This document shows positions 1 through 9,700 of a stretch of DNA of 64,000 bases, in pieces. Location: assembly GCA_016719615.1 (NCBI GenBank), contig JADJYQ010000005.1, forward strand, positions 464,001-528,000, read 5' to 3'. The position numbers and the translations under genes were made by a program. The notes under the pieces are model-generated. The model was not told where the DNA came from. It made no database searches and saw only the letters and a list, made by a program, of their open reading frames with translations. The DNA comes from Saprospiraceae bacterium. GTDB taxonomy: Bacteria > Bacteroidota > Bacteroidia > Chitinophagales > Saprospiraceae. Position 1 is the first letter of the stretch. Every line of letters begins with the position of its first letter.

Positions 1-1972
1 TATGTTTATAAGAATCAACAGAATCTGGAATTTAAGAAAATGATGAAGGAATGGGGATTCAATGAAACAAGTTTCTCAAATGGCGCCGCATTGGGTGATC
101 TGGGTAATGACGGAGACCTTGATGTCGTCGTTAACAATATAGATGACCCGGCATTTATTTATAAAAACAAGTTGGATGGAGCTCAAAATTACTTGAGGAT
201 TGCATGCAAAGGCCAACCATCTAATCAGTTTGGAATTGGTGCAAAAGTTAGCTTGTTTTATGGGGATAAAACGCAATACGTGCAGTTAAAAACATCAAGA
301 GGTTATTTGTCTTCCTGTGAACCTGTTGCACACTTCGGCCTTGGAAATATTGAAAAAATTGATCGCATAGAAATTGATTGGCCGGATTTTAAAAAATTGG
401 TACTAACAAATGTTAGTACTAATCAAATGATCATCGCAGATTATACAAAAGCGAATCAGCAATCTAATTTTCAGAGATCTTATAAGCCCATTTTTGCGGA
501 ACATACAGAGCCCAGTATCTTACCCTTATATTATCATCAGGAAAATACTTTTAACGACTATAAATTTCAAATTTTACTGCCGCATCAGCTTAGTAGACTG
601 GGCCCTTTTATTGCTGTTGCGGATGTGAACAACGATGGGAAAGAGGATTTTTATGTAGGCGCGCCACATTTTAAAGCTGCACAATTATATCTGCAAACGG
701 ATTCTTCCACTTTTCGCGCAAAAAAAATTCCGGTATTTGAAAAAGATAAAGACTATGAAGATATGCAGAGTCTGTTTTTTGATGCGGATGGTGATGGGGA
801 TAAAGACTTATATGTAATTTCTGGAGGTACAGAAATGGATGAAGAACTCCCGATTTATCAGGATCGATTGTATATCAATGATGGTGTTGGTAATTTTTCG
901 AAGAACCTCGCAAATCTTCCCAAAATCAGATCAAGTGGATCTTGCGTTGTGGTTGCAGACATGGATGGCGATGGTGACCTCGACATTTTCAGGGGCGGAA
1001 GAACTATTCCTGACAAATATCCATATGCTCCCAAATCATATCTGATGGAGAATGATGGGAAAGGAAATTTTACAGATGTCACTGACGAAAAAGCAACTCA
1101 ACTCAGAACAGTGGGTATGGTTACTTCAGCAGTCTGGACTCAAATTTCAGGTGATGCCTTGCCGGAATTAATCCTTGTTGGCGAATGGATGCCTATTACT
1201 ATTTTTGATAACCTATCCGGAAAACTTGAAAAAGCAGCTTCTGAAAAATACAATTTGCAAAATACAGAAGGTTGGTGGAACCGAATTGTCCAGGCTGATA
1301 TTGATCACGATGGCGATGAAGATTTTATAGTGGGAAATTTAGGAACTAATTATAAATTTCATGCGTCCACAGAGAAACCTTTCATGGTTTATTGTGATGA
1401 TTACGATCAAAATGGTACGTTTGATATTGTTCTTGCAAAATACAATGGAAAAAATCTGGTCCCAGTTCGCGGACGTCAGTGCTCATCAGAACAAGTGCCT
1501 TCGATCGCTCAAAAATTTCCAAATTATAACTCATTTGCAGATGCGAGTCTAAAAGATATTTATGGAGAAGGTTTGGAAACAGGTTTATCACTGAAAGCGC
1601 ATTTATTTGAAAGCGTCATGTTGCTGAATGATGCTGGAAAATTTCAGGTCAAAAAATTGCCCGAAGCATGTCAGTTTAGCACCGTTCAGGCTATCCTCGT
1701 AGAAGATTTTGATGCAGATGGTATTAAAGATGTCGCCATTGCTGGAAATTTATTTAATGCAGAAATAGAAACGACCCGTGCTGATGCTTCTGTGGGTGTC
1801 TTTTATAAGGGCATGAAGGGAAATTTATTTGGAAAACAATTGAAAGCAAATGAATCGGGTTTCTTTGTTCCCTATGATGAAAGATATCAAATCCATTAAA
1901 ATTAATACCAAACCAAGTGTACTGGCAGGTATTAATAATAATGCACTATATTTTTTTAGAAACATAAGATAA
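1..1972 (+). CDS. CRTAC1-like FG-GAP/ASPIC-UnbV repeat protein, 5'-truncated, apparent frameshift near the end
   Basis: The frame is open from base 1, so the N-terminus lies outside the window. Visible in order are an FG-GAP/VCBS-like segment (GDLGNDGDLDVVVNN), an ASPIC/UnbV domain (FGLGNIEKIDRIEIDWPD), then several FG-GAP Ca-binding loops of the type DxDxDGDxD (DADGDGDKDLY, DMDGDGDLDIF, DIDHDGDEDFI). The family is a beta-propeller-like secreted or surface protein; its substrate is unknown. The frame stops at 1899, but the +1 frame from about 1871 to the TAA at 1970-1972 encodes a tail aligning with the C-terminus of the next gene (DIKSIKI...VLAGINNNA against DVKNIAL...ILVANNNSA). I therefore place the original end at 1972, 17 bp before the next start, which suggests an operon. 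The family is confident; the function is not. Confidence 0.85.
1870..1872 (+). other. apparent +1 frameshift (C run)
   Basis: A CCC run at 1870-1872 holds one base more than the paralogue-like reading needs. Removing one C joins the main frame to the conserved C-terminal tail that ends at 1972. It may be a sequencing indel or a real mutation. Confidence 0.6.
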
Positions 1973-1989
1973 TATTTTAAGCTACTACT

Positions 1990-4900
1990 ATGAATTTTAA
2001 AAATAGAAACACAATCCAAAGTAAAATTAATTTTTGGGTCATATTTATGGGACTCTTTTTGATGACTGCTTGTAATAGTAATCAATCCGGAAGACCACTG
2101 GTGGATCAAAATTTACAGGCATTCGAGTTAATGGATTCCGTACATACCGGTGTAAATTTCAGAAACGACTTAAGACCTGATATGCTTCCTAATCCGCTAG
2201 AATTTATCAATGTTTTTAATGGAGGTGGAGTGCTGTTGTTTGATATGAACAATGACGGTCTAACAGATATTTTATTTACTGGAAATTTGGTCGCTAATAA
2301 ACTCTATTTAAATAAAGGCAATTTTAAGTTTGAAGACATTTCCGAAAAATCGGGTCTTTCAAAATTTACGGGTTGGTTTACGGGCGGCGCTGTGGCAGAT
2401 ATCAATGATGATGGATTTTTAGATGTCTATCTCTGCCGTTCTTTTTATCCGGATAAGGATCCTGCTTTGCGAGAAAATCTGATGCTCATGAACAATGGGA
2501 AACTTGGTTTTGAAGAAAAGGGCAAAGAACTTGGTATCAATGATAATGGCTATAGCATTTGTGCTAGTTTTTTTGATATGGATTTAGATGGTGATCTCGA
2601 TCTGGTTGTTGGGAATCATCCACCTGATCGGATGTCAGGCGAGTCCACACATTATGATCGCTTTCGCGATCCACCTATGCAAACATCCAATAAATTGTTT
2701 AAAAATAATGGCAATAATACGTTTTCAGATGTGACTGCTTCTTCTGGTATTCTTAGTTATGGTTGGACTTTAGGTTTGGTTACATCTGATTTAACCGGCG
2801 ATGGTTATCCAGATATTTATATTTCAGTAGATCATGAGCAACCGGATTATTTTTTTGAAAATAAAGGAGATGGTACTTTTAAAAATATTCTCTACACTGC
2901 TGTACAACATACCTGTCATAGCAGTATGGGCGTTGATGCTGCTGATGTAAATAATGATGGATTGCTGGATTTTCTGGTTTTAGATATGCTTGCTGAAGAT
3001 AATTATAGAGAGAAAGTAAATATTGCCAGCATGGATATTCCGCGATTCTGGCGTTATCACATGATGGGTTACCATTATTCATATATGCGCAATATGTTGC
3101 AATTAAACAATGGCAACAAAACATTTAGTGAAATTGGACAAATGAGTGGTATCCATAATACCGATTGGAGTTGGAGCGTTTTGTTAAATGACTTTAATCT
3201 GGATGGTTGGAAAGATATTTATATTTCAAACGGATATTATCGTGATTTTTTGAATAAGGATTTTTTCAAACCCATGATAAACCATGCGAATGAAATGAGA
3301 AAAAAGGGCGAACCTTCGGAGTCCATTATGCGGTTTTTAAGGCAACAAAATGTGCAAATGATCGCGACTAAGGTGCCAAATTTTTATTACGAAAATAATG
3401 GTGACTTGACATTTGCAGATAAATCATCGGAGGCAAATCTTGCCTATAAAAGTTTTAGCTCAGGTGCAGCTTATGGCGATCTTGATAATGATGGAGATGC
3501 AGATCTTGTCGTTAACAATATAGATGAGCAGGCTTTGGTATATAAAAATAACGCCATTGAAAGATCTGATAATCACTTTCTCAAGGTTCAACTGGATGCA
3601 CCAAAGTATGCTTTAAAACTAAATTCAAAAGTTGAAATTATTACCAATAATGGAAATCAGATTTTTGAACTCACTACTACCAGAGGCTACCAATCGGTAG
3701 TTGATGATTATCTTTATTTTGGTACCGGTAGTGATTCAAAAATTAATTCCCTAAAAGTAGTTTGGTCTGATGGCAAACAACAACTGCTTGAAAATATTTC
3801 TGTAGATCAAAAAATAATTCTCAACTATAAAGACGCCATAAATGCGGAGAAAAACAAAATAACTCCTGAAAACTATTTTCAGATCGGACAGAAGAATTAA
3901 ATGCAATTTATTTCCATAAAGAAAATGACTACGATGATTATCACAAAAGACAAATTTTGCTTCCTCATAAAATGTCGCAATTTGGTCCGGCCATTTGTGT
4001 CGGTGATGTCAATGCAGATGGTGCAGATGATTATTATGTAGGAGGTGCAAGCGGGCAAGCTGGAGCTTTGTTTTTGCAGAATCCTTCCGGATTGTTTTCA
4101 AGGACGGATTTTAAATGCTTCGAAGATGACAAACAATACGAAGATGTAGGATCTGTTTTTTTTGATAAAGACAACGACGGTGATTTAGATCTTTATGTAG
4201 TGAGTGGCGGAAACGAATGGGATGATCCCAAAGCATACCAGGACAGGCTTTATGAAAACGACGGGGAAGGTAATTTTATAAAGTCGAATCAATTGCCATT
4301 AATTACGGGCAGTGGATCCTGTGTAGTTGCTGTTGATTTTGACAATGATGGGGATCAGGATCTATTTGTTGGCGGAAGACTTTCACCAGGAAAGTACCCC
4401 TTTCCAGGCAAATCTTATCTTTTAGAAAACAACAAGGGAACATTTGCAGATGCAACAGAGAAATGGTCTACAGGACTCGCCAATTGCGGTATGGTTACCG
4501 ATGCGGTTTGGCTGGATATCAACAAAGATCAGAATATGGATCTGGTTGTAGTAGGGGAGTGGATGAATATTAGTTTGTTTATCAATAAGAATGGCAAACT
4601 AGAGAATTCTTCTGCAGACTGGGCCTTGAATGAAACCTCAGGTTGGTGGAATCGAATTGTTGCCGCAGATGTGGATGGCGATGGAGATCAGGATTTTATA
4701 GTGGGTAACTTAGGTGCGAATTATAAATACCAAACATCTAAGCATAAACCATTTCAAGTCTATGCAGGCGATTTTGACAACAATAATAAATCTGATATTG
4801 TATTGGGTTGGTATAAAAAAGATGGCAATTTATTTCCGGTCAGAGGCCGTCAATGTTCTTCAGAGCAAATGCCTCAGATATTGGATAAATTCAAAACATA

Positions 4901-5357
4901 TGATGAATTTGGAAAATCAACATTGGAAGAAGTTTATGGTGAAATGTTGAAAGATGCGTTGAATTACAAGGCGAATACATTTCAAAGCGTAGTTATGATC
5001 AATAACAATGGCAAATTTGAAATGAAACCATTGCCGAACCGCGCTCAGATTGCTCCAATTAATGGAATTCTTTTTGAGGATTTCGATGGCGACAAGATAA
5101 AGGACCTTTTGGTCGGAGGCAATTTATTTGTTTCTGAAGTTGAAACAGGTAGAGCTGATGCTGGATCTGGCTTATTCCTTAAAGGGAACACCAAGGGCTG
5201 GTTTGACGAAACAGACCCACAAAGCAGTGGATTGGTAATTTCATCTGATGTGAAGAATATTGCATTGATCCGCAAGACTTATTCCGGTGAGCCTTATATA
5301 TTGGTGGCGAATAATAATTCAGCGATACAATTGATCACGGTGAAGAAAGCTAACTAG
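1990..5357 (+). CDS. CRTAC1-like FG-GAP/ASPIC-UnbV lipoprotein, split by a frameshift
   Basis: Two consecutive frames (1990-3900, and about 3880-5357) together give one protein of roughly 1,120 aa, the same architecture as its truncated upstream neighbour. The N-terminus has a hydrophobic segment ending in the lipobox LMTAC, so it is probably a lipoprotein. FG-GAP loops such as DMNNDGLTDIL, DMDLDGDLDLV and DLDNDGDADLV fill the first part, an ASPIC/UnbV segment (YFGTGSDSKINSLKVVWSDG) lies near residue 580, and a second FG-GAP block follows. The first frame ends at the TAA of 3898-3900; the other frame reads without a stop from SDRTEELNAIYFHKEN into LLPHKMSQFGP, matching the upstream paralogue (YYHQEN, LLPHQLSRLGP). 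The surface role is inferred; substrate unknown. Confidence 0.85.
3876..3879 (+). other. apparent -1 frameshift (T4 run)
   Basis: Adding one T to this TTTT run restores a continuous frame from ENYF into SDRTEELNAIYF and on through the second half of the protein. The homology on both sides is unbroken, so the interruption is either a read error or a very recent mutation. Confidence 0.75.
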
Positions 5358-5620
5358 TGAATTCATGATTTGGATGATGGTCAAGGTCCAATAAAATTTA
5401 TGGACATATTATTTTTGAAGCAGTTCAAATTTGGATAAATGTTCATAGATTCTTGCTGTTTTAAATCTTCAAAGTCTTTGTTACTTGATGAACTGGTTAA
5501 TTCTCTGCAACTTGTAATGGATCTAAAAGAATCTCGGGTTCTGTATTATAATAGCGCACCAAGTGTGAAGGAGTTCACATGATATTACATCATTTTGTAG
5601 AATTCTGATCATTTCCACAA
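5358..5620. other. intergenic, no gene seen
   Basis: This stretch lies between the CRTAC1-like gene and the 10-bp repeat array. I see no convincing reading frame, terminator hairpin with a T run, or RNA gene. Confidence 0.5.
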
Positions 5621-5911
5621 CCAATCATAGTCAATCATAGTCAATCATAGCCAATCACAACCAATCATAGCCAATCACAACCAATCATAGTCAATCACAA
5701 CCAATCATAGTCAATCACAACCAATCATAGCCAATCAAAGTCAATCACAACCAATCAAAGTCAATCACAACCAATCATAGCCAATCACAACCAATCATAG
5801 CCAATCAAAGTCAATCATAGCCAATCATAGCCAATCACAGCCAATCACAACCAATCACAGCCAATCACAAGTCAATCACAGTCAATCACAGTCAATCCCA
5901 GTCAATCCTGG
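5621..5911. repeat. tandem array of about 29 x 10-bp units (YCAATCAYAR)
   Basis: The first 25 units (5621-5870) are exactly 10 bp, drawn mainly from CCAATCATAG, TCAATCACAA, CCAATCACAA and CCAATCAAAG. One extra G at 5871 shifts the phase, and four further units decay toward TCAATCCTGG by 5911. CAATC is nearly invariant while positions 1, 8 and 10 vary. A 10-bp unit is not a codon multiple, and TAG or TGA recurs on each strand, so it is non-coding. The period is close to one helical turn. It sits about 130 bp upstream of the promoter-like box of the surface-protein locus. Confidence 0.95.
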
Positions 5912-6037
5912 TTCATCATGTCCCTCTTAGTTAAGGTTTTATTAAGATTTTTTAGATTATATAGTATTGATTTACAGTGTCATACACATATATTTATAAA
6001 ATATTAAAAAAAAAGTGTGGCAGAAATGGAATCTGTA

Positions 6038-6045
6038 TATCTTTG
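6038..6045 (+). promoter_or_regulatory. Bacteroidota -7 box for the 6258/6756 genes
   Basis: TATCTTTG matches TAnnTTTG. No good -33 TTTG is visible. It would give a leader of about 205 nt before the ATG at 6258. Confidence 0.5.
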
Positions 6046-6257
6046 CGTAGATGGATTGAACCTCATCAGGTAGGATTATATAGGTATGAAGCAAACCTGA
6101 GGGGGAAGGATGAAGCCGACGAAGCGATTCCTGCAAATCTTGAAAAAAATATGTAAAGTGCTTTGATGTTTGCGCAGTCAATGTCTGCGTGGAACATCAG
6201 TGTGTTTTATATATAGGCGAAGCAAAAAATTTTATTAAATAACCAAAACTATTTCTC
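6046..6257 (+). promoter_or_regulatory. long structured leader, possible attenuator
   Basis: The leader holds a hairpin at 6164-6197: outer stem GATGTT/AACATC and inner stem CGCAG/CTGCG around TCAATGT, followed by a T-rich stretch. A further purine-rich section (6090-6130) has short complementary segments CCTCA/TGAGG. I cannot assign it to a named riboswitch family. Confidence 0.35.
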
Positions 6258-6695
6258 ATGAAAAGGACGAATTTTTACTTTTTTGAGTCTGTTTCATGTT
6301 CTGCCAAAACTCTCATAACCGGTGTCTTTATGCTGGTCTTGCTGAGTGTCGCAAATCATGTCTCAGCACAATCAGTTCCAACTCCGGAATCTGTACTTCC
6401 ACCGCTCAAGTCAAAAATTGAGTGTTCTGAAATTGCTCAGAATGCGGTTGATCTTTTGTTGGAAGAATTGAAACAAGATCCAAACAACATGGACAAAAGG
6501 ATTTTGTTTGATGCTTACCAGCACGTATTAACCAATGTTGTTGAGCCATTTTTTGATATGCCCCTTATTATGGCGCAGGTATATCCAATATTGCATAAAA
6601 ACAGCAATGATGGTACTGCGACAGGAGCATACGGTTTCTATGCAAAAAGCTGGAATAGAGACTATACTGAAATGGTCAATAAATTCAAAAAATAA
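6258..6695 (+). CDS. small secreted protein of unknown function
   Basis: A 145-aa protein with an N-terminal hydrophobic segment (LITGVFMLVLLSVANHVSAQ) whose SAQ end looks like a signal peptidase I site. The mature part of about 105 residues has no motif I recognise; it is helical-looking, with one Cys, and ends SWNRDYTEMVNKFKK. No T9SS tail is visible. It begins after the long leader and its stop lies 60 bp before the ATG of the first giant protein, so the two are probably co-transcribed. It could be a periplasmic partner of the giant protein; that rests on position only. Confidence 0.75.
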   Translation: MKRTNFYFFESVSCSAKTLITGVFMLVLLSVANHVSAQSVPTPESVLPPLKSKIECSEIAQNAVDLLLEELKQDPNNMDKRILFDAYQHVLTNVVEPFFDMPLIMAQVYPILHKNSNDGTATGAYGFYAKSWNRDYTEMVNKFKK

Positions 6696-6755
6696 GCAGG
6701 AGTCTTTGACTTACTGGCTTTTTAATCTTTATTTTAATTGCAAAACCAAAATCTC

Positions 6756-9700
6756 ATGAAAATAAATTTTTTAACGAATCCTATGAAGCTAGCGACAAGC
6801 TTATTGTTGCTTTGCTTGATAAGTTCAGGTCTCGGATTACAGGCCCAAACCCAATCCGGTACTTGTTACTTTGTGGGAGAAACGGTGATCAATGGTGTAA
6901 ATACCAATGACACCCTTCCTGCCATTACTATTGGCTTGACGCTTGGCAGTTGCCGCGCTTTAGTCAATGTACCTAAGCCAGCCCTGAATGTTCCGGGTTG
7001 CGCTTCTACTCAAATTGTAAACTTAGGACCGAATGTTCCAAGAAATGAAACCGGTTGTACGTTTGCAGAAGGTTGTAATACTTGTTTCGGTTGCGGTATC
7101 GTTACGATAACCACAGTTCCTGGACCTGTATTACCAACTCAAGGGCCACCTACTGCACCATGTAATCCTGGTCAACCTTTGGTTCCAGCGATTCAGTTAG
7201 CAGTTGGTACTACACAAACGGCATCATTTGGTGATGTTTACCAGTTACAAATAGCAAACAATGCGGGTGGTCCTTGGACTCCTATTGGTAATTATCAATC
7301 AGGTAATGGTGTTATTCAAACGTATAATATTGCCCCGGGTCTTTATACTGTAGGTAATAACTTTGTAAGACCTGACCATGGTTGGGGAGCAAACACAACT
7401 TTCGGAGAGTGCGTTCCTTCATTCCAGTTCAGACTCGGAGGACCATGCGTAGAATGCGTAGATAGTATGATGCCTGCAGGCGCTGGTATCGATACTTTCT
7501 CTGCAAGCGCAGGTCGTTTTTATCGCGTATTTAGAACTTTTGCTAAAAATAACGGTCAGTTAGTACGTGCGGTATTACCGATCAACGTTCAAGATACTGA
7601 ACCACCTACCTTTATTGGTTGTCCTAAAGCAGTGATCATAAACTTAGGTCCCGGAGAATGCGAAGGCTCCTGGGATGCACCGCCATTAATGGCTATGGAT
7701 AACTGTCCAAGTGCAAACTTTGTAAATGAAGCTACTTCTGTAGGTTGTAATGCTGGATTTGCCTTCTGCGGTTACGATGCCGTAAACCCATCAGGATTTA
7801 TCTTTAACGTTACCAACAATACACCTCAACAGGTTGCGATTCTCGGATTCATCAGTTCATTCTCTGCAGGTTGCGCAGGTATCACCAGTACAGGTGGTAT
7901 TTTCGAAGTTTATGCTAAGAATGCTGCTGGCCAGACTTGGGAACAAGGTTTGACAGGTTATAACAATAACCCTGCCTCTACCGGTTGTAACGGGGTATCT
8001 CCAAAAGCATTGTGGACTTTGATGAGAAGAACCACTGCTGCTGATGGTATCAGGGCTTTACCCGTTACAGCACCTGCAAGAGATACATTATATATGGGTG
8101 GTGCGGGCGCGCCTTCCAGAGATACTGTATACGACTGCGATGGATCGTTTGTTGTCAACATTGGTTCTACCAGAACATCTAACTTATTCCTTGCTGCTGG
8201 AGAAACCAGAGGTTTATTCATCGGTGGAGGTTTAGGAACCCGTTTTGAAATGATTTCACCAAACTTTGGTTCTTGTAATGGAGGTCGTCCTTTCGGAAAC
8301 GGATTGATGCAAATCAATACAGGTATCATTGCAGGTGGTATTTCTTCAAATACAGCAGCTTCTATCGGTCACTTGGGTGCTTGTCGTCCAATTGGTTATG
8401 TAGGAGATATTATTTATGCTACTGCTGACAATATGATTCGCATTCGCCAGACCTGTGGTCGTCCTTACGGTCCTGGCTGTTATTTCCCTGTAGGTTGTAC
8501 AACTCTTTGTTATGAAGCAGTTGACGCTCAAGGAAACGTAGGTCGTTGCACATTTGATGTATGCGTAAATGCATATCCAAATACAGTAACTGCTTTAGCT
8601 TGTCATGATGAAATTCAAATAAGCCTCGATGAAAACTGTTTAGCTACAATATCAGCTGACGAAGTTCTTTCAGGAGGTCCATATAAGTGTTATGATGATT
8701 ACGTCGTAGAAGTACGCGATTGGGTAACCAATGCAATCATCGATCGCGCACCTAATACTCCTGGCGTTCAAGTTGGAAGTCAAGATTTGGGACGTGAATT
8801 AAAAATTACTGTTCGCGATCTTGCAACTGGAAACAGCTGCTGGGGACATGCAACAGTAGAAGACAAATGGCCACCAGCGATCACTTGTCCAAGAGATACT
8901 TGTGTACCTTGTTATTCTCCAACTTCACCAGACTATACAGGTTTCCCAACAGTGGTTGAAAACTGCGGTGGTGCTGGTTTGACTTACAAAGACAATGTAA
9001 GCATCTTAGGTTGTGATTTTGGATTTGATAGAATTATTGTAAGAACATGGACTGCTACTGATAATTCAGGAAACAAAGCAGTTTGTGCTCAAACAATTCA
9101 GGTTGGTTTAGGGACTTTATCAGATGCAGTTGTTCCATTAAACTGGGATAATATCGAAAATCCAATGCTTTCATGTAATGGTAAGATATATGATAAAGAT
9201 GTTACTCCACACTACCTTCCAAATCCATATTGCGTAGATGGTTATTTACTTGATTCCGCACATTGGTTTGCAACTGGTGGTTTCCTTCCAAGTCCTGCAG
9301 GTGACCTCGCTGGCGAGCGTTTACCTAAGACTTTAGGTTGGAACTGTATCGATGCTGGCGAATATGCTGGTCATCCAAGCCCGTATCCAATTTATTATCC
9401 TGCTCACCCTAACTGGAGACCAACAAATCCAGTTTGTTGGGGACCAGATGAGGTTGTGATGTGGCATGGAACAGGCTACCCAGGTGGCGTTAACTGTAGA
9501 AACTTAGGTGTAACCTGGAAAGATATCACGATTGACCTTGCAACTCCTGGTTGCGATGCCGGTGATGTTGGTTGTTACAAAATTATCAGACAGTGGACTG
9601 TTATGGATTGGTGTACTAGCCAGTTAGGCGGTGTGAACCAAATCATTAAAGTTGCTGATGCTGAAGGACCAAAGATTTTATATCCAGATACGCTTATAGT

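Noticed and set aside
5621..5911. Possible CRISPR array
   Set aside because: Units are 10 bp with no separate unique spacers; this is a simple tandem repeat.
6090..6130. c-di-GMP (GEMM) riboswitch in the leader
   Set aside because: GCAAACC and GAAGCC fragments recall the motif, but the required stems are too short and the conserved core is incomplete.
7958..8329. 123-aa minus-strand frame inside the giant gene
   Set aside because: It is opposite a strongly conserved coding region; a low-complexity shadow.
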